64,000 nucleotides of DNA from Methanosarcina sp. KYL-1. GTDB lineage: Archaea; Halobacteriota; Methanosarcinia; Methanosarcinales; Methanosarcinaceae. The stretch lies in contig NZ_VOUA01000002.1 in NCBI RefSeq assembly GCF_024372725.1, positions 186,001 through 250,000 on the forward strand, read 5' to 3'. Of this stretch, positions 37,763-47,083 are shown piece by piece (position 1 is the stretch's first letter; each line of letters starts with the position of its first letter). A program made the position numbers and the translations under genes. The notes below the pieces were generated by a model, which did no database searches, was not told the DNA's origin, and worked only from the letters and a program-made list of their open reading frames with translations.

Positions 37763-38203
37763 TTAAATATCCACAACGACCTGGGCAGCCCAGCCTTCCG
37801 GCGTCTCCTCAAGTTCGAGCTGGTTGTAGGTTACCGCCTTGATATCGGTTTCAAAAGGATGAGTCCCATATTCGAATTTCTCTCCAAAAGCCCGGGCTTT
37901 CAGGAAGTACTCTCCGTCTTTTTCCAGGATTTCCTCGACCCGGAATTCCCTGAAGACAATTTCATCCACTTCAAAGAGGTACAGCAGTTCGGAAAGCCAG
38001 TCCACGAGAAGGTCTTCAAGGTCCGGGGACTCAAGGGAAACCTCCCTTTCTGTGTTGCCCGAAACCTTTCCGGTGTCAATCATCACGTTGAACATGGCAA
38101 GAGCAGCATTTTCAAAAGCTTCCTCCACGGTTTTCCCGTAGGCCCGGAACTTTGCATCCGCGGTGTGCTCAAGGTACTCGTACTGTTTCTGTTGAGGCGG
38201 CAT
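37763..38203 (-). CDS. Archease, RtcB activator
   Basis: A 146-residue protein with the archease signature YEYLEHTADAKFRAYG at the start, the central LEDLLVDWLSELLYLFEVDEI segment and the C-terminal KAVTYNQLELEE. It helps RtcB reach the guanylylated state. It lies upstream of rtcB on the same strand, the common pairing. Confidence 0.92.
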   Translation of the reverse strand: MPPQQKQYEYLEHTADAKFRAYGKTVEEAFENAALAMFNVMIDTGKVSGNTEREVSLESPDLEDLLVDWLSELLYLFEVDEIVFREFRVEEILEKDGEYFLKARAFGEKFEYGTHPFETDIKAVTYNQLELEETPEGWAAQVVVDI

Positions 38204-38340
38204 AGTCCAGTAATAGGTCTGGTGTTACATTAATTTATCCGGGACAGGAGCCGTTTTAATCTCTTCCGGAAAAAAACAATAACATGCAGAGGCCCCAAAA
38301 AACATGAGGAAGAGACCTCGGCTTATTGCCATTCTGGATT

Positions 38341-38949
38341 TTACAGCCTGTTCCAGATATAGAAGATGCGCTGGAGTGCCGTGATGTGGCTGGTCACCGC
38401 AATCAGGACCACAGCCCAGCCGAGAATGGAAAAGCCTGCAATTGAAGAGGAATAGGCAAAGTTTGCAAAGGCTGCAAGGATGATGACCACCAGGCGGTCA
38501 GCCCTGCCCATGATCCCTCCGTAGTACCTGCCGAGGTTAAGGGCCTGAGCCTGGGTCCCGAGGTAGCTTGTCAGCAGCACACCTACAATTGCCGCAACCC
38601 CGATCTGCCAGGGTACGTAGCCTGCAAAAAAGATACTGCAGATGATGAAAACGTCCGAGTAGCGGTCGATCACGTGGTCCAGGAAATCTCCCCTGGGGCT
38701 TGCTTTGTTGGACTTCCGCGCAACCACGCCGTCGAGAGCGTCAAGAAGAGAATTCAGCACCACAAAGACACCTGCCAGCAGGGTGAATTCCTGAACTGCA
38801 GAAGAATAATAAAAACTGAGTCCCGCAAGAAATGCACAGACGAGGGAAGCTATGGAAACCGCATCAGGAGAAACAGAGTTTCGGATAAGAAAGTCTGCCA
38901 GCGGTTCAATAACTTTTGAGGCGAGGGGTCTCAGGGCATCAAACGTCAT
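38341..38949 (-). CDS. CDP-alcohol phosphatidyltransferase family protein (archaetidylinositol phosphate synthase-like)
   Basis: A 202-residue membrane enzyme with the full motif DGxxAR...G...D...D (residues about 73-95: ALDGVVARKSNKASPRGDFL then DHVIDRYSD). It joins a CDP-archaeol type lipid to a polar alcohol. Within archaea this size and position fit archaetidylinositol phosphate synthase, but serine or glycerol versions cannot be excluded. Confidence 0.8.
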   Translation of the reverse strand: MTFDALRPLASKVIEPLADFLIRNSVSPDAVSIASLVCAFLAGLSFYYSSAVQEFTLLAGVFVVLNSLLDALDGVVARKSNKASPRGDFLDHVIDRYSDVFIICSIFFAGYVPWQIGVAAIVGVLLTSYLGTQAQALNLGRYYGGIMGRADRLVVIILAAFANFAYSSSIAGFSILGWAVVLIAVTSHITALQRIFYIWNRL

Positions 38950-39242
38950 GTTACTCGAAAATCTATTTTATCGTTTATATTCGTAATGGAAAGCTGCTAC
39001 GAAAAATAAGCATCCGTTCCCATTTTCCATGCAGAAAGTGGTCTGTACCTGGATCTGTTTTTTTCCAGTTCTTCTATAGCTCTTCTATCTTTCTATAACT
39101 CTTCGGTGTTACTTACAGGCCATTCCGCTTTATTTACAGCCTTTGTGTTTACCTGTCTTTTTATATTTATACTTAAGGCTGTACGAAGCTAGATCTCCAG
39201 TTATCAAAAACTTTCCGAATTTAGCTCACTTTTTGGCCCAAT

Positions 39243-39797
39243 TCATTTTTTTGCAAGCTCGTAGAGATATTTTACCTTACATGAATGTTCAAGCTGCGTG
39301 GTTACAACATAAGCTTCACCAAGGACCCTTCCGACAGCAAAGGTCCCGTGCCCGTGGACCACAAGCCCCCTGTGCCCGGAAAGGCCCTCAGCCGTATTTG
39401 CCGCAAGCTCCTTGCTCCCGATTCCTCCTTTGACCACCGGGATCTCGCCCAGGAAATACTGCCCCTCACTATCCACAGGCCCGATAACCCCGCCGGCCCC
39501 TGCCAGCAGGGACTCGACCACAGCATACGGGCAGTGGGCATGGATTATGGCAAGGGCAGGGGTCCGCCTGTAAATTTCACGGTGCACCACAGTTTCCGAA
39601 GAAGCGATCAGGTCCAGAGAAGAAGTCTCTTCTACCCCCACCTCAACCACACTGTCTTCCGTTATCTCGTCAAGGGCAGCCCCGCTCCTGGTAATGACCA
39701 TCCGGTCTCCCGCCCGGACGCTGATATTCCCGAAATGAGACTCCACAAGCCCGTGTTCCACAAGCTTGCGCCCGTATTTTGCAATTTCCTGCCACAT
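39243..39797 (-). CDS. Class II aldolase/adducin-like protein (fuculose-phosphate aldolase type)
   Basis: The 184-residue protein has the FucA/AraD pattern: HGLVESHFGNISVR, MVITRSGAALDEI, the catalytic Glu in SSETVVHREIY, the zinc histidines IIHAHCPYAV and LVVHGHGTFAVG, and LEHSCKVKYLYEL. It would cleave a sugar phosphate or serve in a related archaeal pathway. The frame is open to 39902. ATG 39827 is possible, but ATG 39797 (MWQEIAKYG) fits the family length. Confidence 0.8.
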   Translation of the reverse strand: MWQEIAKYGRKLVEHGLVESHFGNISVRAGDRMVITRSGAALDEITEDSVVEVGVEETSSLDLIASSETVVHREIYRRTPALAIIHAHCPYAVVESLLAGAGGVIGPVDSEGQYFLGEIPVVKGGIGSKELAANTAEGLSGHRGLVVHGHGTFAVGRVLGEAYVVTTQLEHSCKVKYLYELAKK

Positions 39798-39986
39798 CTT
39801 GACCAAGATATAGAGGAAGAGTGCCATAAGGTTTATGCGCCGCAACCTTAAGAGGAGCGGAAACAGGAAGAAAAGAAGATAGAAAAAGAGGAGAGGCGGC
39901 AAAAACAGGACATACGGACCGAAAATGAAAACAACCCGGCTGACAGCCGGGCAGGAAATCTGCCATAAAGTTTATCTGTGAGTATT

Positions 39987-40030
39987 GTATTTAGATAAGT
40001 CTGCAATCGTATTTAGATACGTCTGCAATC
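39987..40030 (+). repeat. 22-bp tandem duplication upstream of tRNA-Thr
   Basis: Two copies of a 22-base sequence (GTATTTAGATA-[A/C]GTCTGCAATC, without the break, one mismatch) stand 11 bases before the tRNA. TATTTAGATA is TATA-like, so the tRNA promoter itself seems to be doubled. Confidence 0.85.
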
Positions 40031-40041
40031 AACCCCTTCAC

Positions 40042-40115
40042 GCCTCGTTGGCTCAGCCCGGTAGAGCGAGTGACTTGTAATCACTAGGTCGCGTGTTCAA
40101 ATCACGCACGGGGCT
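40042..40115 (+). tRNA. tRNA-Thr (anticodon TGT)
   Basis: A 74-base cloverleaf. Acceptor GCCTCGT pairs with ACGGGGC, the anticodon arm AGTGA/TCACT has loop CTTGTAA with anticodon TGT at 40076-40078, and the T-arm GCGTG/CACGC has loop TTCAAAT. The discriminator base is T and CCA is not encoded. It is the left boundary of the integrated element. Confidence 0.95.
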
Positions 40116-40160
40116 TCGTACTAAAAAGTGTTCAGAGCCTATTTCCATGGAGAGCGTTTG

Positions 40161-41228
40161 ATGGGAATAGGCATATATAATATAAGTGTTCGGAAACGGC
40201 TGGAGTCACTAAACGATTCCGAAGTTTCTGATATAAACAAGAAGTTTATTTTTGATTTTGTTGATTACTGTTTTTCCGAAGGATTGAGCAAACATCGAGT
40301 TCTGAAGTACATTTCGATCCTGAAGAGTATTGCCATACAAATACAGCTTGATTTTGACAAGGTTGAAAAGAAAGATCTCTACGTTTTTATTTCAGACCTT
40401 GAAAAATCCGATAAAAGCGAATGGGTTAAACACGACTATAAAATATCCCTGAAAAAATTCTACAGATGGCAACGTCAAGAAGAAAGTCCCGAGCTTACGA
40501 AATGGATAAAAACGACCCTGAAAAAAAAGGATCAGAAATTGCCAGAAGAGATGCTTACAGAGTCAGAAGTCCTGAAACTAATCGAGAACGCTGAGAGTGC
40601 AAGGGACAGGGCCATTGTCGCCCTTCTGTGGGACATAGGAGCTCGAATTGGTGAAATAGGCACCCTAACTATCAGACATCTTTCATTCGACCAATACGGG
40701 GCAATTGTGAACGTCAAGGGAAAGACGGGGTATAGGCGAGTCAGGGCAGTATGGAGTGTAGAGTATTTGAAAGCCTGGCTGGAAGTACATCCTGAGAAAT
40801 ATAACCTGGAAGCGCCTTTGTGGGTAACCCTTGACAGTGAGGAAGGTTCATTAAGGTCTTTGAGATACGATGCCATCAGAATGAAATTAAAGCGTCTAGC
40901 CAAGAAATCAGGGATTAACAAAAAGATACACCCTCATCTTTTCCGTCATTCCCGATGTACCTATATGGCCAACTACCTGACAGAGGCCCAGATGAACGCA
41001 TACTTCGGATGGATACAAGGTTCAAATATGCCCAGCGTGTACGTCCATCTGTCGGGACGGGATGTTGATGACGCGATTCTGAAGGCTAATGGGATTATTG
41101 GGAAAGGTCCTCAGGTTGATGAAATCCAGAAGAGAGCTGAAAGCCCAAAGCTTGATCTGTCTTCAATAATCGAATCAAAGGTCAGTAAACTAGTTGAAGC
41201 AAAAATTGCTGAACTTCTTGGAAGCTGA
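40161..41228 (+). CDS. Tyrosine recombinase (integrase)
   Basis: It has an N-terminal SAM-like core-binding domain (residues 1-115) and a catalytic domain. The catalytic residues are Arg in WDIGARIGEIGTL, Lys in VKGKTGYRRV, HPHLFRHSRCT, a Trp where a second His is common (YFGWIQGSN), and the Tyr in SVYVHLSGRD. The C-terminus has a coiled-coil-like segment. It should integrate the element at tRNA-Thr. GTG 40128 is in frame, but GGAGAG stands before ATG 40161. The gene is intact, so this is not the split SSV-type integrase. Confidence 0.9.
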   Translation: MGIGIYNISVRKRLESLNDSEVSDINKKFIFDFVDYCFSEGLSKHRVLKYISILKSIAIQIQLDFDKVEKKDLYVFISDLEKSDKSEWVKHDYKISLKKFYRWQRQEESPELTKWIKTTLKKKDQKLPEEMLTESEVLKLIENAESARDRAIVALLWDIGARIGEIGTLTIRHLSFDQYGAIVNVKGKTGYRRVRAVWSVEYLKAWLEVHPEKYNLEAPLWVTLDSEEGSLRSLRYDAIRMKLKRLAKKSGINKKIHPHLFRHSRCTYMANYLTEAQMNAYFGWIQGSNMPSVYVHLSGRDVDDAILKANGIIGKGPQVDEIQKRAESPKLDLSSIIESKVSKLVEAKIAELLGS

Positions 41229-41230
41229 TT

Positions 41231-41382
41231 GAAAACCATCCGCAAACGGTGTCTCAATATTATTACGCTTGGCTGAGATACAAGGACGTGCTCCTGCTAC
41301 GGTTGGAAGCGCACATTATCTTAACAAAGTAAATCATGTGAAAGATCAATACCAACAGGTTGTAGGGAAGTTCCTGATATAA
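41231..41382 (+). pseudogene. Possible gene remnant after the integrase
   Basis: A start-less frame directly after the integrase stop reads like a protein tail (..LAEIQGRAPATVG, SAHYLNKVNHVKDQYQQVVG) and stops at 41382. There is no start codon or ribosome site. I do not recognise it. The next 300 bases to the DUF927 gene hold no ORF. Confidence 0.25.
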
Positions 41383-41680
41383 TTCAAGCTTTATTTTTAT
41401 AAAAATTTCAAAAATAATCGTGTTAATAGTGTCAACTATCTTTTTTTCAAAGATGGACGATGCAGGGCAGTACAACTATTCTACGCCCTTTTCAAAACGT
41501 TATCTCAACTATTCAATTTTGAAATTATAGGCTAGCAGCCAGTGTGGCAAAACTTTATAATGTTTGAAGTCCTGAATTATATTTAGCAAGTAATTGTAAT
41601 GGAAGTTAATTGAAATTTGTGAAAAATGCCGCACGAAAATGTACGGTGAATTAACTTCTAATTAAAAAACGGTGTTCGTA

Positions 41681-43378
41681 ATGCAACTAAAAAACGAATC
41701 TGAATCATTTGCAAGCAGTACCGATCTTGAAACCAGATGGGAAGAGCTCTTTGTTCCTGAAGGTTATTCCCTCAGCGAGGGGGGAGTATTCAAAGATAAG
41801 TATTCACCAGCTGGAAAAGTAGGTCAAGAGGTTATCTGTTACACGCCAGTAATAGTTTCAGGCATAGGGAAGGATATTGATAATGGTGAAATCTGGTACG
41901 AAATCACCTTTAGAGACGCATTTGGGGATGTGAGGACAGAAAAAGCGCAAATGGAAGATCTCATAAAGAGATCGAAAGTTTGCAAGTTCGCAAATAAAGG
42001 ACTTAATCTGGTAGATCGAAAGGCAGCGGATATCTGCGAGTATTTTAACAAATTCATTGACGAATCTGCAAAAAAACTCCCACGCAAAATATACGTGCAG
42101 ACCAATGGGTGGAAAAATGGCAGGGAGAACTTTGTGTTGGGTAACATGTGTTACACAGGATCTGAAATCACGGAAGTCATACAGATCAACCAGGAGGAAA
42201 CACGGGGGCTGGTTAAAAAAGGTAGTCTTGAGCAATGGGTACGTGGCGTAGAAGATGTTATTTGCGAGCCTATCACACGGTTTAAGTGTTACTGTGCGGT
42301 CACATCAGTCCTTCTTAGACCACTCGACGTGCAGTCATTCTTCGTGGACCATACAGGTGAGACAAGCACAGGGAAAACTTTTGGTGTCAGGGTTGCGGTC
42401 AGTATGTACGGCGATCCAGATGAGTTAACGCTATCCGCAGACTCCACCAACACGTATATGGAAAATGTTGCAAGCATCTTCACGGATCTTCCCCTATTCG
42501 CCGATGAAACAAGCATACAAACTGACGAAAACCTGAAGACTTTGATATATATTATCGCAAACGAAGTTGGAAAAGGTCGTGGGAAAAAGGAAGGTGGAAT
42601 TCAAAGCCTGAACAGGTGGAAAACGATGGTGTTTACTACCGGAGAAAAGCCCATTGTTGATTATGACGGTTTCGGTGGTCAACAAGTCCGTGTTATCGAA
42701 ATTCAGAAAGACATGCCATACATGCAAGAACAGATCATGCAAGCTGACGATACAATAAAAGATAACCACGGGCATGTGATGGACCTGTTCATGAAAAAAG
42801 TCTTTGAGCATCGAGAAGACCTTCAAGCCAAATTCAGGGAATACAGGGACAAATTCACGAACAGTAATTCGAATACAGCAAACCGTGTGGGAAGTACATT
42901 TGCCGCAATCGCTCTTGCAGGGGAACTGCTGGAAGAAGTGCTTGAAGAGATTGGATTAGAAACTCGGGATCATCTGGCATTGACAATGGAATTCTTCAAC
43001 GAAACCGTGAAGGAAAAGCCTGTCGAACCCCGTGAATTAAAGGCTCTCAGATTTTTAAATGATTGGATAGAAGAAAACAGGAGTAATTTCGTAAGGGATG
43101 AGGATACAGGAAGAAGACCATTCAAGATATGCGGGTATCAACAGGAGGGTTGCATCGATATCATACCTGGTGTAGCAAAGGGAGTACTGAAAAATAACAG
43201 TTTCGACCAATCTGCAATCCGAAAAAAATGGGTTGAGCAAGGTGTTATGATAACGGATAAAGGTCGTCAAGATTACAACGCTACACATTGCGGTGAAAAT
43301 GGCGAAACATTCAGAAACAGGTATTGGAGAATACATTTAGCTAAAATGCAGGAAATGCTGGAGAAAGGGACAGAGTAA
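41681..43378 (+). CDS. DUF927-like ATPase of the element (replication helicase type)
   Basis: A 565-residue protein. Walker A GETSTGKT (about 227-234), a Walker B-like region near IFTDLPLFADE, and the surrounding VNGKWKN/NGREN-type beta region fit the DUF927 family of plasmid and virus helicases. A C-terminal domain of about 130 residues resembles the helical end of such proteins. It likely drives replication of the element when excised. GTG 41672 is in frame upstream; ATG 41681 is used. Codon use is more A+T-rich than in chromosomal neighbours. Confidence 0.7.
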   Translation: MQLKNESESFASSTDLETRWEELFVPEGYSLSEGGVFKDKYSPAGKVGQEVICYTPVIVSGIGKDIDNGEIWYEITFRDAFGDVRTEKAQMEDLIKRSKVCKFANKGLNLVDRKAADICEYFNKFIDESAKKLPRKIYVQTNGWKNGRENFVLGNMCYTGSEITEVIQINQEETRGLVKKGSLEQWVRGVEDVICEPITRFKCYCAVTSVLLRPLDVQSFFVDHTGETSTGKTFGVRVAVSMYGDPDELTLSADSTNTYMENVASIFTDLPLFADETSIQTDENLKTLIYIIANEVGKGRGKKEGGIQSLNRWKTMVFTTGEKPIVDYDGFGGQQVRVIEIQKDMPYMQEQIMQADDTIKDNHGHVMDLFMKKVFEHREDLQAKFREYRDKFTNSNSNTANRVGSTFAAIALAGELLEEVLEEIGLETRDHLALTMEFFNETVKEKPVEPRELKALRFLNDWIEENRSNFVRDEDTGRRPFKICGYQQEGCIDIIPGVAKGVLKNNSFDQSAIRKKWVEQGVMITDKGRQDYNATHCGENGETFRNRYWRIHLAKMQEMLEKGTE

Positions 43379-44266
43379 TTTTGTATCATACGTACCAAAA
43401 TAGATTAATATAAAATTAAAAAAATTATAATTTTTATTTTATGTTATTTTTGTTGGTACAAATGGTACATGTTATGATAATGTTAATGCGCAGACAGGGG
43501 TAGGATACATGGTTTCAACATCTTTTATACCCACTGCCCGCTTTTAAAAACTGATCGCAGCCATTAAAAATTGATATCACGAACTTTCAACATTTCATTA
43601 AAAAATGGTATTAACAATGACTTCAACGTCGGTTAGGTAAAGACGATACGTAAAACTCTGGAATTGGTGAAAAATACCTAATTCACTGCCGTAGCACAGG
43701 ATGGATAAAGGAATGCCCCTAACATCCATTCTATCATTCCGTGTAGTAAAAAGGGATCAATAAAACTTATTTTTGGAAAAAATAAAGCTTATTGAACCTT
43801 AAAATATCAAATAAACACTCAAAGCGTACCTAAATGGAGAAGGAAGTTATTTAAGCAGCCATCAGACAAAATTACCTATATTCGATATGACGGCTGCCCG
43901 CCTTACAAGACCTCCTAATCCTGAAAAATTTCTTTTTTGAGTGAAATGATCTGGTCTACGGAATTTATGAAAAGGATTATCAAGATTAAAAGGGGGGGTG
44001 CCTACTTTATGAATTTTCAGCCTTATGGAAATGAACAAATCGGAATATGTTGGCTTCGGCATACTTAAGGAGTGCCCAGATAACGCAATCTCGTCCTATT
44101 AGCTCACTGCGGGGGATCTTCAAGGATTGTTAAAAATGTCTAGTGGTGTGTGCATCTCGTTCTTAAATCGATTCTCTAAGCAGCAGAACCCCTTTAATCA
44201 TTTGAAGGATTAAATAACTTAGGAAAAACTGAGTTAATATTGAGCCCTCGAATTTCCTGCAGGCAA
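43379..44266. other. Non-coding stretch in the element
   Basis: There is no ORF I can support. Directly after the DUF927 gene is a very A+T-rich block (43401-43449) followed by two close copies of GGTACA (43455 and 43464), a possible origin of replication. Short protein-like fragments around 43860-44090 suggest decayed genes. Confidence 0.35.
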
Positions 44267-44356
44267 GCTAGTGTCGCGTCAGTCCTCAAGGATTAAATGA
44301 TTCTGAGTGGTTGTAATCGATTTTATATGACATTTTACTGCTGACGCGACACTAGC
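44267..44356. mobile_element. 90-bp MITE-like element
   Basis: Perfect 16-base terminal inverted repeats, GCTAGTGTCGCGTCAG (44267-44282) and CTGACGCGACACTAGC (44341-44356), enclose 58 bases with no ORF. The outer CTAG on each side can be read as a 4-base YTAR target duplication, as made by IS5-type elements. It lies just past the stop of the adjacent gene. Confidence 0.8.
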
Positions 44357-44390
44357 ACTTCTTTTAAAATGCCCTTTCCAGTCTGCTTAT

Positions 44391-45158
44391 TTAATCAAAA
44401 TCAAAGATAGACCTGTTTTGTGGTGGTTCAATTTTTGGAGGGTATAAAAGAGAAATAATCATCCATGCATTAGGGTGAAATGAGTGAGTACCCATTAAGA
44501 AATAGAGGTCCCTACTTTTCATCCAGTCGAAGAACCTCATTCGAATTTTTTGAATATTCTCAGGATGATCTTCGCCCCATCTACTAACTAAGTTTCTATA
44601 CAGTTGTCCAGCTTCAGTATCGAGACATTTGCATTTATGATTTTTCTCATCTTCTCCAAAACATTTGAATTTATAGAACATGTCATATCTCAAAATATCT
44701 ATCGGGATAAAATTTCCATCTAATTTTTGTTGTTTCTGTAGTTGGACCTTCCGCTGATCGGGGGAACATTCTCTGATGATGAGGTCCATTAAATCGGGTT
44801 TTATGATCCCAAGGGATGTTTTATCCTCTTTCCAACTAGCTCTTAACTCATCAAGAGTGGAAACATTGTTTTTGCATATTTCCCTGATAGTTTCATCATC
44901 CACCATTTCTTCTTTTTCAAGGGTTTCAGGTCTGATTTTAAAGCTTTCTTTTCTGTGATCGCCTTTTTCTTTTATTTCGTAACTGATCCACTGTTTTTTA
45001 TGAAACCCAAAATTTACAAATTTCTCGAAAGGAACCGGATAAATCCGGCGAAGTTCTCCCTCTTCAGTAATACCTGCCATACAGACAGAGGCCTTGTATC
45101 TTTTACTTATCTCAGGGTATGCCATGCATAAAAGAAGGAGTTTCTCCCTCCCCGCCAA
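44391..45158 (-). CDS. Uncharacterised protein beside the ParB-DUF488 gene
   Basis: A 255-residue soluble protein. The N-terminal strand LLLLCMAYPEIS is followed by VCMAGITEEGELRRIYPVPF, a charged helical middle and a C-terminal part FFDWMKSRDLYFLMGTHSFH with several aromatics. I do not recognise a catalytic motif. It starts 54 bases after the ParB-DUF488 stop and probably shares its transcript. The start may be TTG 45158 or ATG 45125; the longer form keeps the first strand intact. It could be a partner protein for nucleic acid binding. Confidence 0.6.
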   Translation of the reverse strand: MAGREKLLLLCMAYPEISKRYKASVCMAGITEEGELRRIYPVPFEKFVNFGFHKKQWISYEIKEKGDHRKESFKIRPETLEKEEMVDDETIREICKNNVSTLDELRASWKEDKTSLGIIKPDLMDLIIRECSPDQRKVQLQKQQKLDGNFIPIDILRYDMFYKFKCFGEDEKNHKCKCLDTEAGQLYRNLVSRWGEDHPENIQKIRMRFFDWMKSRDLYFLMGTHSFHPNAWMIISLLYPPKIEPPQNRSIFDFD

Positions 45159-45212
45159 AAAAAACCACCCCGCATTTCTTTATAATCGCCCTATAATTTA
45201 CATCAAAAGCTT

Positions 45213-46259
45213 TCATAAGTGAATCAGCTCTTTAAACTCTCCTGTTTCTTTTAACCTAGTTGCTAGAATACTCCGATGACAGTATATTTTCTGATCCCTC
45301 TTGGGAGTGGCATGTTTTTCATAACACATAAGAGCAGTTCTTCCCGATTCCTTGATTTCATCAACAATTTTTGAGAAATCAAGCTCTTTTAAGAGGTGCC
45401 ACCGATAATACTTGTCAAAGCACTCAAAGGGGATGGCTCCATCCTTATACGGATTCTGCCACTCATAAGGGACACCAAGTTCCCTCTTGTGAACATAATG
45501 AATTTTTGCTCTCTCAAGTTCTCGGGAAAGAATTGGTTTGCTGAAGTCAGGTTTAAATTGGCTTTCTGTAGAAAAACGAACGTCAAAAAGATATTCAATA
45601 CCATTGTTCTTTAGGACTTCAATGAAGGTTTTAAGTTCAGTACCTTCGTACCCAATAGTATAGATGGTATTATTAAGATAGCGTTTTTTGGCCTTACGGA
45701 CTTCAGCCTCGTTGCGCTCAATTTTATTTTGTATAATATACTTTAAAAATCCCGCCTGATACTGGATATCAAGAGAAGCGATTATTTCTGCAACTCGCAT
45801 AATGATTATGTCATCTTCAAGAGCTTTTGCAACTTCATCATGTAAATCGAGTGCAATTTTAATTCTTCTCCTTACCCACTCATCTCTTTTTCCAATTTTT
45901 CTTGCTAACTCTGGTCCACTTATTCCAAATTCCTGGGTGATCCGATGCAGAACCTTTCCCTGCTCCCTTTCGGACATGTCTTGCCTGATTATGTTTGTTT
46001 TCAAGGCAAGAAATAGAGCTTCTATATCATCTACGTCTTTGACAGTTGCTTCAATTTCTGTCCAACCAAGTTCTTTTGAAGCTTGAACTCTGCGGTGTCC
46101 TGAAATTAATTCATATCCATCGCCTTTCGGTCTGACTATGATTGGATCCCATTGCCCATCTACTTCCAAGCTTTTTTTTAATTCATCAAATTGTTCTGGC
46201 TCTAGTTTTTCACGTATCGTATACGCAGAATCATCAATATTACTGATACGTATTTTCAT
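45213..46259 (-). CDS. ParB-domain and DUF488 fusion protein
   Basis: A 348-residue protein in three parts. Residues 1-95 are a ParB N-terminal domain with SGHRRVQASKELGW (53-66), the nucleotide-binding motif. Residues 97-145 are a ParB-type helix-turn-helix (FGISGPELARKIGKRDEWV). From about 195 there is a DUF488 domain: YTIGYEGTELKTFIEVLKNN, FDVRFSTESQFKPDFSKP, and the final LMCYEKHA...CHRSI cysteine pair. It probably binds DNA with a nucleotide switch. The DUF488 activity is unknown. It is transcribed with the following gene. Confidence 0.82.
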   Translation of the reverse strand: MKIRISNIDDSAYTIREKLEPEQFDELKKSLEVDGQWDPIIVRPKGDGYELISGHRRVQASKELGWTEIEATVKDVDDIEALFLALKTNIIRQDMSEREQGKVLHRITQEFGISGPELARKIGKRDEWVRRRIKIALDLHDEVAKALEDDIIIMRVAEIIASLDIQYQAGFLKYIIQNKIERNEAEVRKAKKRYLNNTIYTIGYEGTELKTFIEVLKNNGIEYLFDVRFSTESQFKPDFSKPILSRELERAKIHYVHKRELGVPYEWQNPYKDGAIPFECFDKYYRWHLLKELDFSKIVDEIKESGRTALMCYEKHATPKRDQKIYCHRSILATRLKETGEFKELIHL

Positions 46260-46623
46260 TCATTGTACACCTTCTTGGCTCCATTTTTTGACAAAACAAC
46301 TATTGATGCGGAATAACTTGCATATTCTAGAATATGAGAAACTCTGCCTTGAGAATCAAGAACGTTTTCTTATGCATCCACTCATTCCCCTTCAGAAACA
46401 TGGCGTTCCCCAAGGTTCAATCATTTGGCTCGTCTTGCGTGCCTCATATACCCTTGTTTTTTTCCTAAAGTTCAAAGGTCCATAAACTATATATTTTTTA
46501 AGATTTTTACCAAGTTATTATATAATAGAAATAAATATTAAAGATAGTATTATAATATGGACATGTAAGTGGTGCGCATGCTGGACTTGTTGGCACTGTT
46601 ATTCAGAATGATGGTGATAATGA
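46260..46623 (+). promoter_or_regulatory. Divergent promoter region in the element
   Basis: No ORF. A TATA-like ACTATATATTTTTT (about 46488-46501) could serve the DUF488 gene on the + strand. The ParB-DUF488 gene starts at the other edge. Confidence 0.35.
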
Positions 46624-47052
46624 ATGCTAAGGCAGACATATAAATCGATAATTGGCAAAACTAAGGCCTGTTACCCAGATGCCTTCTTTGTAGATGTTAC
46701 AAGATCCAGAAAATCAATATTAAGTCCTTCTTGGAATCTGCTGAATGATTACAAAAACGGCTTAGTAGACTGGACCGGATACACAGAAAGATTTAAGGAG
46801 GAAATGGAAAAACCAAAAGCAGTAAGAGAAATGCTTGGAATAGCTAAGAAAGCTCAGAAAAAAGATGTTTTTCTCGTATGCTTCGAAGGTCCTCTAGCAG
46901 GAGATAAATGCCACCGTTTTATACTGTTGGATCTAATATCAAAAATAGCCATAGAACATGGAATCGAAGTTGTCGTTAGTAAAGAATATGCCTGCTTAGA
47001 AGACCAAAAGAAAAACAAGCAATCTAAACAAATGATACTTAGTTGTTTTTAA
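46624..47052 (+). CDS. Stand-alone DUF488 family protein
   Basis: A 142-residue protein with the compact DUF488 pattern: FVDVTRSRKSILSPSWNLLN, DYKNGLVDWTGYTERFKEEM, then VFLVCFEGPLAGDKCHRFIL with the paired cysteines, as in the fusion gene, and a short basic tail. It is divergent from the fusion gene. Its chemistry is unknown. Two DUF488 proteins in one small element suggest a joint task. Confidence 0.75.
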   Translation: MLRQTYKSIIGKTKACYPDAFFVDVTRSRKSILSPSWNLLNDYKNGLVDWTGYTERFKEEMEKPKAVREMLGIAKKAQKKDVFLVCFEGPLAGDKCHRFILLDLISKIAIEHGIEVVVSKEYACLEDQKKNKQSKQMILSCF

Positions 47053-47083
47053 TATGAGGATAGCTACTTTAGACATATAAGAT

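Noticed and set aside
40128-41228. Split SSV-type integrase
   Set aside because: The gene is intact and the attachment repeat lies in the tRNA, outside the integrase.
43862-44062. 66-codon ORF in the element
   Set aside because: No ribosome site, no recognisable pattern and overlapping fragments on the other strand; treated as decayed sequence.
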